DNA from: Anaerolineales bacterium
Lineage (GTDB): Bacteria > Chloroflexota > Anaerolineae > Anaerolineales > Villigracilaceae
NCBI GenBank assembly: GCA_030583925.1
Contig: CP129482.1
Coordinates: forward strand, 2,418,001 to 2,482,000
DNA: 64,000 nucleotides
Direction: 5' to 3'
Part shown: positions 8,658 to 16,503 of the stretch, in pieces
How the letters are laid out: each line of letters starts with the position of its first letter
Position numbering within the stretch: the stretch's first letter is position 1
Translations under genes and position numbers: made by a program
The notes under the pieces: model-generated
Seen by the model: the letters and a program-made list of their open reading frames with translations, nothing else
Database searches by the model: none
Told to the model about the DNA's origin: nothing

Positions 8658-9176
8658 ATGACAGAAAATGACGTTGCACGCTGGATTGTAATGCTTTGCA
8701 TGGCGCCAACCATATTGGGCGGATTGTTAATCACAGATGGGATATTTGGCTTTGTCCTATTCATGAATCTGCGTGCGCTTCGGGCGGCAAAAGATTGGGT
8801 TTCGACAAGAGACACAATCCTTGCATCCAACATGAAGGCTTTGAAAGTTCCAGTAGGCGGGGGAGGAAGGCGCGGATCGCTTACCAACGTTCCCGTAGTG
8901 GAATATTCCTATGAAGTGGGCGGACAGTCCTATAAGAACAACAAACTGTATGCGGGTTATGCCTTTGGAGGCGATAAAAGGCAAGTAGTGGAAAAGTTTC
9001 TCGAGCAATATCCCGAGGGCAGTTCGGTGGAAGTTTTTTATAACTTGAATAACCCAACAGAGTCGGCTCTCCACAAGAATAACCCCAGTGTTTGGAGCAT
9101 TGCCATTGTATTGATCATCGCCAACTTGTCCATGTGCGGAGCGCTTCCCCTTTTCTGGTTATTATATGATTCCTAA
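8658..9176 (+). CDS. DUF3592-type membrane protein
   Basis: A 172-residue protein with a membrane segment near the N-terminus (about 12-37) and another at the C-terminus (about 145-168). The loop between has the DUF3592 signature: a VPVVEYSYEVGGQSY strand, a GYAFGG turn, then YPEGSSVEVFYNLNNPTES. The function of the family is unknown. It stands alone, with about 60 bases before it and over 300 after it. ATG 8658 follows AGGAAAAC. Confidence 0.65.
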   Translation: MTENDVARWIVMLCMAPTILGGLLITDGIFGFVLFMNLRALRAAKDWVSTRDTILASNMKALKVPVGGGGRRGSLTNVPVVEYSYEVGGQSYKNNKLYAGYAFGGDKRQVVEKFLEQYPEGSSVEVFYNLNNPTESALHKNNPSVWSIAIVLIIANLSMCGALPLFWLLYDS

Positions 9177-9482
9177 AATAGAAAAGGATACAACCTAAGT
9201 TTGTGTAGTTCGCAGTAACATTCCAAGCAAAAGCGTGCCAACACAGCGCGCATCTGACGTGTAGGACTGCCCGTAGGGCGTGCGTGTTTTACGAGCATTT
9301 CGCGCAGCGTGGCTTCGAGTTTTCCCTGCTCCCAAGCATTGTCCGCGCCCGCCCACACGTCCCTACGGGATAACGCAAACTGATGGATTGACAAACAACG
9401 CAACAAATTATGTAAACATAGGGCTTGCGGAATTTAGCGGAAGTCCTTGTAAAATAAATCTTTCAAAAGGAGTACAAAGAAT
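9177..9482. other. Gene-poor stretch with an imperfect inverted repeat
   Basis: About 300 bases without a gene I can support. CCCGTAGGG-CGTG near 9270 and CACGTCCCTACGGG near 9357 form an imperfect inverted repeat. A minus-strand open frame across it (9173-9406) has a plausible helical composition but no recognised motif and no ribosome site. An AAGGAG site at 9467-9472 belongs to the next small gene. Confidence 0.4.
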
Positions 9483-9686
9483 ACGCGACAAAAAAATTGG
9501 AGATTGGTCATTGCGGGCTGTTTTTTCATCGCCATAGCGCTTGGATTTTATTTCGTCATGCAATCCATGGCGCTGAGTTCCACCGACCCCGTTATGGCGA
9601 TGCAGATCGCGGGCAGGGTGGTCGGAATCTTCACTGGCGTCAGCGCTGTTATGATTCTCGTCGGGTTGATTGGTAGAAAAGCATAA
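9483..9686 (+). CDS. Small two-helix membrane protein, uncertain start
   Basis: A hydrophobic protein of about 60-67 residues with two membrane segments (VIAGCFFIAIALGFYFVM, then a second after MAMQIAGR). No ATG is in place. An AAGGAG site at 9467-9472 points to the ACG codon at 9483, which would give a basic T/M-R-Q-K-N-W-R start typical of membrane proteins; a TTG at 9504 is the first accepted start codon. This looks like an ATG mutated to ACG, or a very weak start. The stop is 20 bases before the next lipoprotein gene, so the two may form an operon. Confidence 0.45.
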   Translation, partial: TRQKNWRLVIAGCFFIAIALGFYFVMQSMALSSTDPVMAMQIAGRVVGIFTGVSAVMILVGLIGRKA

Positions 9687-9708
9687 TCTGGCTTCACGGA
9701 GTGAAACA

Positions 9709-10365
9709 ATGAAATCAGCATCAGTTCTTCAAGCAGTATCGCTGGTCAGTCTGTTTCTCGTTGCCTGTTTAGCCTCTGCGTTTCCCAGTCTCTCGACGCA
9801 AACCCCTTCTCCCACGCTTGCGTCCATCCCACAGGTTCCGACGCTTTCCTTTGCGTCAACTCCCGCGCCCGAACAGCCAGGCGCTGGGTTGGAAAACGAA
9901 AATCTTCTGGCGGCTGTCCCGCCTGGATTCAAAATTGATTATCAAGCCGAAAATGAAGATTTGATCGCCGCTGAGATGGTAGCTGAAAACGAATCGGTTA
10001 ACGACTGGACGACGCTCGTCACCGTGCAGACCTTCAAGAGGATGCAGAACACGCCCGAACAATTTCAGGAAAACCTGACGAAATTGTGGTTCGACTCCTG
10101 TCCGAACAGCGAATCGTATCCCGTAGCCGACGGGGTTGAAAATGGATACAACTTCGTCCTGTGGATGCTCTATTGCCCGTTGAATCCCTCGACGCAAAAG
10201 ATGGAATACGCGTACATCAAAGCCATCCAGGGCAACGATAGTTTTTACGATGTCCAAGTCGCCTTTCGATATGAGCCGTCCGATGAGGATATCACCTATT
10301 GGATGAATTACCTCAAGGAAGTCGTCGTTTGCGATACGAGAATTGCGAAACAAGCCTGTCCATGA
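9709..10365 (+). CDS. Secreted lipoprotein, unknown function
   Basis: A 218-residue protein with a signal peptide and lipobox LVAC (about Cys20). A Thr/Pro-rich linker (residues 30-60) leads to a compact domain (about 70-218) with two conserved-looking Cys pairs (SCPN.., LYCPLN.., VVCDTRIAKQACP). ATG 9709 was chosen because it has a GGAG site seven bases upstream and opens the signal peptide; the longer frame from 9670 overlaps the previous gene. I do not recognise the globular domain. Confidence 0.6.
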   Translation: MKSASVLQAVSLVSLFLVACLASAFPSLSTQTPSPTLASIPQVPTLSFASTPAPEQPGAGLENENLLAAVPPGFKIDYQAENEDLIAAEMVAENESVNDWTTLVTVQTFKRMQNTPEQFQENLTKLWFDSCPNSESYPVADGVENGYNFVLWMLYCPLNPSTQKMEYAYIKAIQGNDSFYDVQVAFRYEPSDEDITYWMNYLKEVVVCDTRIAKQACP

Positions 10366-10483
10366 CACGATCAAAGAAAATTTCTCAAGGTGCAGGTCAG
10401 TTATTTCGCCGCGCATCAGTTGACGCATTTGCCCCAGATCGCGCGGCGTCTTGTCATTGGAATAGGTTAATTGGGTTATTCCA

Positions 10484-10725
10484 TCAACTTCGCAGCGCCT
10501 CCTCCACCGCCCGCTCGATGGTTGGATGCGATGTCTCGCGTGCGGGCAGACCTGACAATAATTTCTGCGCGCGTTCTTTTGTACTGCGCAGCGCCGAGGG
10601 GCGAGAAAGGATGGGGTTAGCCACCCAGCCGCAATCGTGGGATTGAAGCGGAGTTCCAAAGAGGCGAGTCCCGCGAGGGCTTGGAGAATCAGCGGCTCAG
10701 AGCGGATGTCACGCGCAAGGCGTGA
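10484..10725 (-). pseudogene. Frameshifted tail of a TPR-type (NB-ARC/AfsR-like) regulator
   Basis: Reading the minus strand, LARDIRSEPLILQALAGLASL is followed, after a frame change near 10620, by STKERAQKLLSGLPAR and a stop at 10484. Helices of this type, ending with a -RERA-LL- motif, are typical of the C-terminus of NB-ARC/TPR regulators common in Chloroflexota. There is no start and no N-terminal part, so this is debris from a larger gene. Confidence 0.4.
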
Positions 10726-10727
10726 CA

Positions 10728-10808
10728 GGCTTCAATTTGCAAAGCCTGTTCGTCGCCGTTGTCGGCGCGGTGGCGTTGATCGTCGTAGTTGGTTTAATCC
10801 GCCGGTAA
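10728..10808 (+). pseudogene. C-terminal remnant of a YeaQ/YmgE (GlsB)-like membrane protein
   Basis: The frame GFNLQSLFVAVVGAVALI, ending -GLIRR and a TAA at 10806, matches the last helix of transglycosylase-associated (YeaQ/YmgE) proteins. The two upstream helices and the start are missing; the sequence to the left belongs to the minus-strand remnant. The junction at about 10726 marks where two decayed genes were joined. Confidence 0.45.
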
Positions 10809-10817
10809 ATAAGCGTC

Positions 10818-10854
10818 AATCAAAATAGCCGCGCATGACGCGGCTATTTTGATT
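10818..10854. terminator. Perfect 16-bp hairpin
   Basis: AATCAAAATAGCCGCG and its exact complement flank a CATGA loop. The A/T-rich outer stem gives a T-run on both strands, so it can end transcription from either side. It sits beside the YeaQ-like remnant, and may be that gene's old terminator. Confidence 0.7.
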
Positions 10855-10939
10855 CAACGAGCGAATATAGTCTATTTGTAGAAACGCAGCGTCGCTAGAG
10901 CGCCATCGAACGACGCGGCGATTTGTTCAAGGAGGTTGG

Positions 10940-11800
10940 CTAGCGAATCCAAAACGTCACAGCAAGGAAATACGTTGTCAATCCAAAGACGGCGAGGGCG
11001 GTGGCGTGCAATAAACGCCAGTTAGGTTTGACGCCGAAACTGATATTGCGGAGGAGGAAAATTTGAAAGAGCGCGAAAGGGAAGGTTAGGAAAAGCGACC
11101 AGATCAACGAAAGCGACAGACCGAACAGGGGCGACATGGCAAAAAGCAGATACGCCAGCAGGACGATCAAATGATGCAACGGTACGACGCGCTCCCAGCC
11201 GAGGCGCGTGAGGAAAGTCATCCGATTCATTTTTTGATCTTGGGCAAAGGCTTGAAAGTTTTGAGTAATGAAATAAGCGAAGGCAAGGAATGTGAGCGGA
11301 ACAGCAAGCGCGAGGAAGCGATGAGTCTCATCGGCTTGCAGCGTGAATGCAATGGAAGGAGCGATGTACGCAATGTGAACCGCAAGCAGAAACTCCCCCG
11401 CGCCGCGGTTGACAAGGCGGAAGGGAGGAACGGAATAGGCGAGGACTATGGCTAGAGAGAACAGAAGAAAAAAGAAAGAGGAAAGAGGTAAGCGAGTATC
11501 GTTGAAAAGAATGAAAGTGATAAAAGCGAATAATGCGATGAACGCAATGGACGCGTACAGCGCGTTATTTCGCAAAGTCCGCCGCTGAGTCCGTGTTTCG
11601 TTTTCGAGGAGCGGCTCAACGTCCAAACGAAAGACTTCGGACAAGAGGCTCATAACGGCTTGCGCGAGGAGGACGGCGAGCAACCCCAGCCAAAACGAAC
11701 TTGCGACAAACGGCTTGCCTAGATAATTGGCGATACTCGCACCGAAAGAGTAGGTCAACGCGGCGAGGAAGAGATGGAGAGGATGGACAAGACGAAGCAT
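10940..11800 (-). CDS. UbiA-like prenyltransferase family membrane protein
   Basis: A 286-residue protein with about eight to nine membrane helices and the general layout of UbiA/MenA prenyltransferases (YSVPPFRLVNRGAGE in the middle loop; DQKMNRMTFLTRLGW near the second Asp-rich site). The first catalytic motif (N/D-x-x-D-x-x-x-D) is not intact: the equivalent loop reads SEVFRLDVE. It may therefore act on an unusual substrate or be inactive. ATG 11800. The nearest neighbour upstream is a DinB gene 140 bases away on the same strand. Confidence 0.5.
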   Translation of the reverse strand: MLRLVHPLHLFLAALTYSFGASIANYLGKPFVASSFWLGLLAVLLAQAVMSLLSEVFRLDVEPLLENETRTQRRTLRNNALYASIAFIALFAFITFILFNDTRLPLSSFFFLLFSLAIVLAYSVPPFRLVNRGAGEFLLAVHIAYIAPSIAFTLQADETHRFLALAVPLTFLAFAYFITQNFQAFAQDQKMNRMTFLTRLGWERVVPLHHLIVLLAYLLFAMSPLFGLSLSLIWSLFLTFPFALFQIFLLRNISFGVKPNWRLLHATALAVFGLTTYFLAVTFWIR

Positions 11801-11859
11801 GAGGTAAATTGTAATTGAAGATGGGAAAGGCTGGACGAAAGGCGAAAGAAAAGCAGAGC

Positions 11860-11875
11860 GCGGACTTTAGTCCGC
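11860..11875. repeat. Short palindrome GCGGAC-TTTA-GTCCGC
   Basis: Six-base perfect arms with a TTTA loop, between the UbiA-like and DinB genes. It resembles small dispersed palindromes rather than a terminator (no T-run). Confidence 0.5.
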
Positions 11876-11899
11876 CGGCGCAGAGAAGGTTTATATTAC

Positions 11900-11930
11900 G
11901 CAATACGAAGCACGAGATACTTCGTATTGC
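11900..11930. repeat. 11-bp inverted repeat downstream of the DinB gene
   Basis: GCAATACGAAG and CTTCGTATTGC are separated by nine bases, just after the DinB stop codon. It could slow or stop transcription, but no T-run follows on the minus strand. Confidence 0.55.
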
Positions 11931-11939
11931 ATTCGTTTC

Positions 11940-12410
11940 CTACTTCAACGCCTTCCGCATATCACGATAATGATTTTGGTTGTGGATGTATAACATTTTG
12001 ATCATGTCACGGATTTTGGTCATGCCCAAAAATGGATGCCGCCCAATGATCTCGAGTTCTTCATCCTTCAAGCCCGCAACCCATGCGACCGAGTGCGAGC
12101 GCACTTCCTTGTATTGTTCGAGTAGTTCACGCGCGGGCACATCTTTTGTCCGTTCCTGCTGCGCGGCGTTGTAGCGGTCAATGGAAAAATCCTCCGAGGC
12201 GCCTTCTCCCGTCGTGCGGATGCGCTCGAAGAGTTTCACCAAGCCGCGCTCGGAGGTGATGAAATGCGAAAGCACATTGCGGATCGTCCATGTTTCGCCT
12301 TCGGTGTAGACCTCCGCCTGCCATTGATCGTCCGCGAGACCGGCGAATAGCGAATAAAATTTTTCGCCTTCAGATTTGAGTTTTTCGGCTAGTTCGTTGA
12401 TTTCGGACAT
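11940..12410 (-). CDS. DinB/YfiT-like metal-dependent protein
   Basis: A 156-residue four-helix-bundle protein. Candidate metal ligands are the His in the NVLSHFITSE helix and the pair in YIHNQNHYRDM near the C-terminus, the spacing typical of DinB family members, many of which act as thiol-dependent S-transferases. The specific reaction is unknown. The ATG has an AGGAGA site about five bases upstream. Next upstream on the strand is the short-chain dehydrogenase (about 40 bases), so the two may be co-transcribed. Confidence 0.75.
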   Translation of the reverse strand: MSEINELAEKLKSEGEKFYSLFAGLADDQWQAEVYTEGETWTIRNVLSHFITSERGLVKLFERIRTTGEGASEDFSIDRYNAAQQERTKDVPARELLEQYKEVRSHSVAWVAGLKDEELEIIGRHPFLGMTKIRDMIKMLYIHNQNHYRDMRKALK

Positions 12411-12453
12411 AACATTTCTCCTGAACTTCGGTGGTCGAGTAGACCTGCGCCAT

Positions 12454-13158
12454 TTACACTAAAGAATAACCCCCATCCACGACAATCGTTTGCCCAGTGA
12501 CGTATTCATTCTTGACCAAAAATTCAAGGGCGGACGCCACCTCCTCGCTTCGCGCCGGACGTTTGAGCGGGATGCGCCCAATCAACCTTTCCCACTCCTC
12601 AGCCGGGACGATGTCCGATTGCAAGACGAGCCCCGGCGCGATGGCATTGACGCGGATCTTCGGCGCGAGCGCGCGGGCGAGGATTCTCGTCAACGATTCG
12701 AGCGCGGCTTTGCTGACCGTGTACGAAGGGAACCGGCTCCACGCTTTTTGCGCGCCGACATCCGTGATGTTGACGATGAGTCCGCCAGCCGTCATTTTTT
12801 TTGCACACGCTTGTGCTAGCAAAAATGGAGCGCGGAGATTGAGATCAAGAGACGTATCCCACATTTCAAGCGAAAGCGATTCAACGTTTCCGCTGGGCAT
12901 GAAAGCGGCGGAGTTCACCAACACATCGAGAGATTGGAGACTGGAGACCAGCGATTGGATTTGCGCGGGATCGGTGAGGTCGGCTGGGGCGAGTATCACG
13001 CGTCGGTTGAGCGATTCAATTTCACCCTGCGTCTGAATCGCTTCGTCTAGGGCGGAATGATAATGAAGGACGATATCGTACCCGAGGCGAGCAAGAGTCA
13101 GCGCGAAGGATTTCCCCAATCGGTGCGCGCCGCCGGTCACCAAAGCAACCTTGCCCAT
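12454..13158 (-). CDS. Short-chain dehydrogenase/reductase
   Basis: A 234-residue SDR. The NAD(P) fold starts with VTGGAHRLGKSFA (a TGxxxGxG variant at about residues 7-18), NSAA at about 86, catalytic Tyr in SYTVSKAALE and a VDGGYSLV C-terminus. The start was placed at ATG 13158 because the longer frame adds 36 residues with no family similarity. The segment AQIQSLVSSLQSLDVL is encoded by bases that match an intergenic repeat at 38021-38048. It lies 26 bases downstream of proline dehydrogenase. The pteridine-reductase-like N-terminus (GAHRLG) is one possibility for its substrate. Confidence 0.75.
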   Translation of the reverse strand: MGKVALVTGGAHRLGKSFALTLARLGYDIVLHYHSALDEAIQTQGEIESLNRRVILAPADLTDPAQIQSLVSSLQSLDVLVNSAAFMPSGNVESLSLEMWDTSLDLNLRAPFLLAQACAKKMTAGGLIVNITDVGAQKAWSRFPSYTVSKAALESLTRILARALAPKIRVNAIAPGLVLQSDIVPAEEWERLIGRIPLKRPARSEEVASALEFLVKNEYVTGQTIVVDGGYSLV

Positions 13159-13184
13159 GTGTACGTGTCTACCTGTTTCCCAGT

Positions 13185-14150
13185 TTACTTCCTGAAATAA
13201 TTCGACACGAAGAACCAAATATTCGCAGGGCGTTCGGCGAGGCGGCGCATGAAATACGGATACCACTGCGTGCCAAAAGGAACGTAGACGCGCACGGGAT
13301 AACCTTCTTTGATGAGCTGATCTTGCAGATCGCGACGAATGCCATATAGCATTTGAAATTCGATGGCGTTCTTTGGCAAGCCGATTTTTTCCGCGTGTTT
13401 CTTGGCAAAGCCAACGCGTTTATCGTCGTGCGAGGCGATAACCACATACGGCGGGATGCGACCGTCCGCGCTGATAGAGTTCTGTTCTCGCGTTACAGCC
13501 GCGTCAATCATGAGCTTCGCAAGCAAGTCGAAATTCGAATCGGTGTCGGTTTTTTTCGGGAAGGCTTTATCGGGCGGCTCGTTGTACGCGCCTTTGACGA
13601 GCCGAATGCGCGCGCCCTTTTCAAGCAGTGAACGGGTGTCGGCTTCGGCGCGGAAGAGGTACGATTGTTGCACCATGCCGACGCACTTCGATGGGAAATC
13701 CCTTTCAAGCATCGAGTGATACATGCCGATGGTGATGTCGGTGTAGGGCGTGTCTTCCATGTCAATGCGGATAAAGTTGCCGCTCTGCTTCGCTTGTTCG
13801 AGAATCCGCACGAGATTTTGACGACAGGTCTCTTCATCCAGCCCCATGCCGATTTGAGTTAGTTTGATAGAAACGTTGGCTTTAACCCCGGCTTTATCTA
13901 CTTCCTGTAAAACTTGCACGATGGCGTCCGCCGCCGCGTTCGCTTCCTCCGCAGTGGAGGTGTGTTCGCCGAGGCTGTCGAGAGTGGCGTTGATGCCCTT
14001 AGCGTTCAACTCACGCACAACGCGGATCGCATCTTGAGCGGTATTACCAGCGACGAAACGCGAAGCGGCTTTCACAGCAAAGCCCCAACTCGTAATAAGT
14101 TTCTGCGCCCAAGCGGCTTTGGAAAGATAGATCAAGAAAGATCGCAGCAT
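13185..14150 (-). CDS. Proline dehydrogenase
   Basis: A 321-residue monofunctional proline dehydrogenase. It oxidises L-proline to pyrroline-5-carboxylate with FAD at the membrane, the first step of proline breakdown. The TIM-barrel family motifs are present: RLVKGAYNEP (about residue 183), VIASHDD, QMLYGIRRDLQ, then YPVRVYVPFGTQW and RRLAERPAN near the end. ATG 14150 fits the family's short length; the open frame extends upstream but crosses into the divergent promoter region. No pyrroline-5-carboxylate dehydrogenase is nearby. Confidence 0.9.
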   Translation of the reverse strand: MLRSFLIYLSKAAWAQKLITSWGFAVKAASRFVAGNTAQDAIRVVRELNAKGINATLDSLGEHTSTAEEANAAADAIVQVLQEVDKAGVKANVSIKLTQIGMGLDEETCRQNLVRILEQAKQSGNFIRIDMEDTPYTDITIGMYHSMLERDFPSKCVGMVQQSYLFRAEADTRSLLEKGARIRLVKGAYNEPPDKAFPKKTDTDSNFDLLAKLMIDAAVTREQNSISADGRIPPYVVIASHDDKRVGFAKKHAEKIGLPKNAIEFQMLYGIRRDLQDQLIKEGYPVRVYVPFGTQWYPYFMRRLAERPANIWFFVSNYFRK

Positions 14151-14231
14151 CGTCCCGTCCTGTCCATGGATTTTCCCTGCCGGTCCGCGCAGGTAAAAAT
14201 ATTCTAGCACATTCATCAAAAATGGGTGTGT

Positions 14232-14237
14232 TATACT
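14232..14237 (+). promoter_or_regulatory. -10 box TATACT for the serine hydrolase gene
   Basis: TATACT lies 24 bases before the GTG start of the membrane serine hydrolase, with a GGAGG site between. No convincing -35 box. It shares a 110-base divergent region with proline dehydrogenase. Confidence 0.45.
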
Positions 14238-14261
14238 TTTTTTGAAAATTTCGGAGGCAAC

Positions 14262-15767
14262 GTGAGAAGCAGTAGTTCGATCCCGGTTCTGCGAGGAATT
14301 TCCATCGGCTTGCTGTCCATCGCTTTGGTGATGGCGGTGATCTCGCTCATCGGGTACAGCCGCCAGCGGAATAATTATCCACGCGGCATGACCATCGCCG
14401 GAGTGGAAGTCGGCGGCGTGGATCCGCGCATCGCGTCGGAACGCGTCCTGCAAGTGTATTCCAGCCCCATCGAATTGCGATACGGCGACGCGGTCATTCA
14501 AGTTGACCCGACGATCATCGGCTTCAAACTGGATATGGACAGCATGATCGCCGCCGCCGACCTGCAGCGCACCGGCGGTTCTTTCTGGGGGGGATACTGG
14601 AACTACCTTTGGAATCGTGATCCCGCCCCGGTAGACGTTCCCCTTAGCGCGACCATCGCCGAAGACCAGTTGATTGCGTACTTGCGTAACGAGATCTCCG
14701 CACGCTACGACCAGCCTCCCACGCCGGCACAACCCGTCCCCGGCGGGACAACCTTCACGCCGGGCGAACCGGGCACCGTCCTTGATATCAACAGCGCCGT
14801 GCGATTGATCGAAGACACGCTCCGTTCGCCGACCAATCGCACGGTGGCGCTTTCATTTCAACGCAGCGCGGCGGCGAGACCGACATTTGAAAACCTTGCG
14901 ATCTTGCTTCAACAAAACGTGACCGTTGCCGGGTTCGACGGTGTGCTTGGCTTTTATCTGTTCGACCTCCAAAACGGACAGGAGATTCACTTCGCTATGG
15001 ACAAAGGCGAATTGATCTCCGTCAACCCGGACGTTTCATTCACCGCCTCCAGCACGGTGAAGATCCCGATCATGGTTTCGTACTTTATCAAGAACGGTTC
15101 GGCTGGGTTAGAAGATCCGGGCGCCAGCCTCATGTTGGACATGATCCGCCTTTCGGAGAATCCTCCCGCCGACCGGTTGATGGAAAGTCTCGACGAGTTC
15201 CGAGGTCCGCTGATCGTGACGGAAGATATGAAGAAGATCGGGCTTGAAAACACTTTTCTCGCCGGTTTCTTCTGCAGCGCGGAATTTCCATGCCCGTTAC
15301 TGGAACGATTCTCCACACCCGCCAACCAGCGCACAGACGTTTCCACCGACCCCGATCCATTCAATCAAACTACGCCGTCTGATTCCGGCATGTTGCTGAC
15401 CGACATTTATCAATGCGCCACACAGAGCGGCGGCGTGCTAGTGGCGATCTTCCCAGACAAACTCAACAGCGAGATCTGCCAGCAAATGATCAACTATTTG
15501 CAAGCCGACAAGATCGGCGTACTGATCGAAGCCGGCGTCCCAGAGGGAACGCCGGTGGCGCACAAACACGGCTGGATCACAGAGCCGAGTTCCGGCATCA
15601 TCAAAAACATCAGCGATGCGGGCATCGTCTACACCTCCGGCGGAAATTATGTGCTGGTCATCTATGCCTACCACCCGGTGCAAACCGTTTGGGAACCGGT
15701 CTCCGCCCTCTTCGCGCAACTCTCACAAACGGTTTACAATTTCTACAACCTGCCCACCAACCCATAA
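14262..15767 (+). CDS. Membrane-anchored YoaR-domain serine hydrolase (beta-lactamase/PBP fold)
   Basis: A 501-residue protein. An N-terminal membrane segment (about 8-30) is followed by a YoaR/PG-binding-4-like domain (about 40-130, GMTIAGVEVGGVDPR). A beta-lactamase-class-A-like domain follows: SxxK as S264-T-V-K267, SxN as S298-E-N, and KHGW at K435 in place of KTG. It probably acts on peptidoglycan outside the cell. GTG 14262 was chosen because GGAGG precedes it and the alternative upstream frame adds residues before a clean membrane anchor. The zinc-ribbon gene follows within 20 bases but has its own -10 box. Confidence 0.75.
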   Translation: MRSSSSIPVLRGISIGLLSIALVMAVISLIGYSRQRNNYPRGMTIAGVEVGGVDPRIASERVLQVYSSPIELRYGDAVIQVDPTIIGFKLDMDSMIAAADLQRTGGSFWGGYWNYLWNRDPAPVDVPLSATIAEDQLIAYLRNEISARYDQPPTPAQPVPGGTTFTPGEPGTVLDINSAVRLIEDTLRSPTNRTVALSFQRSAAARPTFENLAILLQQNVTVAGFDGVLGFYLFDLQNGQEIHFAMDKGELISVNPDVSFTASSTVKIPIMVSYFIKNGSAGLEDPGASLMLDMIRLSENPPADRLMESLDEFRGPLIVTEDMKKIGLENTFLAGFFCSAEFPCPLLERFSTPANQRTDVSTDPDPFNQTTPSDSGMLLTDIYQCATQSGGVLVAIFPDKLNSEICQQMINYLQADKIGVLIEAGVPEGTPVAHKHGWITEPSSGIIKNISDAGIVYTSGGNYVLVIYAYHPVQTVWEPVSALFAQLSQTVYNFYNLPTNP

Positions 15768-15775
15768 AGGTCGTA

Positions 15776-15781
15776 TATAAT
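15776..15781 (+). promoter_or_regulatory. TATAAT six bases before ATG (leaderless)
   Basis: A perfect -10 hexamer ends six bases before ATG 15788 of the zinc-ribbon gene, with no ribosome binding site. Transcription would start at or next to the ATG. Confidence 0.6.
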
Positions 15782-15787
15782 CGGCGC

Positions 15788-16489
15788 ATGAGCGCGGCGC
15801 TAGGACTCTTTCGTCTGCAACAAGTGGACAGCCAGATTGATCAGATTCACGCGCGGCAAAAAGCAATTCTCGAAACGCTTCAAAACGACGGGGCGGTCCG
15901 CTCCGCCAGCGACAACTTTTCCGCCGCCGAAAGCCGGAACAAGACTGCCGAGCGCGAGATGAAGAACGCCGAAGCCGAATGTCAGAAACAGCGCATCAAG
16001 ATCGAGCAAGCCGAGTCCAGCCTGTACGGCGGAAAAGTCCACAACCCGAAAGAATTGCAAGACTTGCAAAACGACGTGGCGTCGCTCAAGCGTCATCTTG
16101 CGACTCTCGAAAACCGCGAACTCGAAGCCATGCTGGCATTTGAAACCACGGAAAACGAATTTCAATCGGCAAAAGCCGAACTTGAAAAGGCGCAAGCCAA
16201 CGCCGCCGATCAACACAGCGGCTTGACCAAAGAAAGCGACGCGCTGGGCAAAGAAACCGACCGACTCTCTGCCGAACGCAAGGCTGTCGTGAGCGACCTG
16301 CCCCAACCCTCCCTGCAAATCTACGACCAACTCCGCGAACGCAAACGCGGACTCGCCGTCGCCGTAATGAGCGACGCATCTTGCACCGCTTGCGGCACAA
16401 CATTGACCCCTGCACAGCAACAAAACGCGCGCTCCGCTTCGCAATTATTCAACTGTCCCACCTGCGGACGAATCCTCTATGCAAACTAG
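15788..16489 (+). CDS. Coiled-coil C4 zinc-ribbon protein (DUF164-like)
   Basis: A 233-residue protein. Residues about 5-185 form long charged helices (coiled coil), and the C-terminus has a zinc ribbon: CTACGTT about 30 residues before CPTCGR. This is the layout of bacterial DUF164 C4-type zinc-ribbon proteins, of unknown exact role. ATG 15788 was chosen because the open frame further upstream is a shadow of the serine hydrolase gene and because of the TATAAT box just before. The stop is 14 bases before the NACHT gene. Confidence 0.75.
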   Translation: MSAALGLFRLQQVDSQIDQIHARQKAILETLQNDGAVRSASDNFSAAESRNKTAEREMKNAEAECQKQRIKIEQAESSLYGGKVHNPKELQDLQNDVASLKRHLATLENRELEAMLAFETTENEFQSAKAELEKAQANAADQHSGLTKESDALGKETDRLSAERKAVVSDLPQPSLQIYDQLRERKRGLAVAVMSDASCTACGTTLTPAQQQNARSASQLFNCPTCGRILYAN

Positions 16490-16503
16490 GCGCATAAAAG
16501 TCC

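Noticed and set aside
9173..9406. Minus-strand frame of 77 codons as a transposase fragment
   Set aside because: No transposase motif and no terminal repeats; composition alone is not enough.
13159..13266. 36 extra N-terminal residues for the short-chain dehydrogenase
   Set aside because: The Rossmann fold starts at the ATG at 13158, and the extra part overlaps proline dehydrogenase.
15413..15787. Extended N-terminus of the zinc-ribbon protein
   Set aside because: These codons overlap the serine hydrolase gene in another frame; the TATAAT box and coiled-coil start favour 15788.
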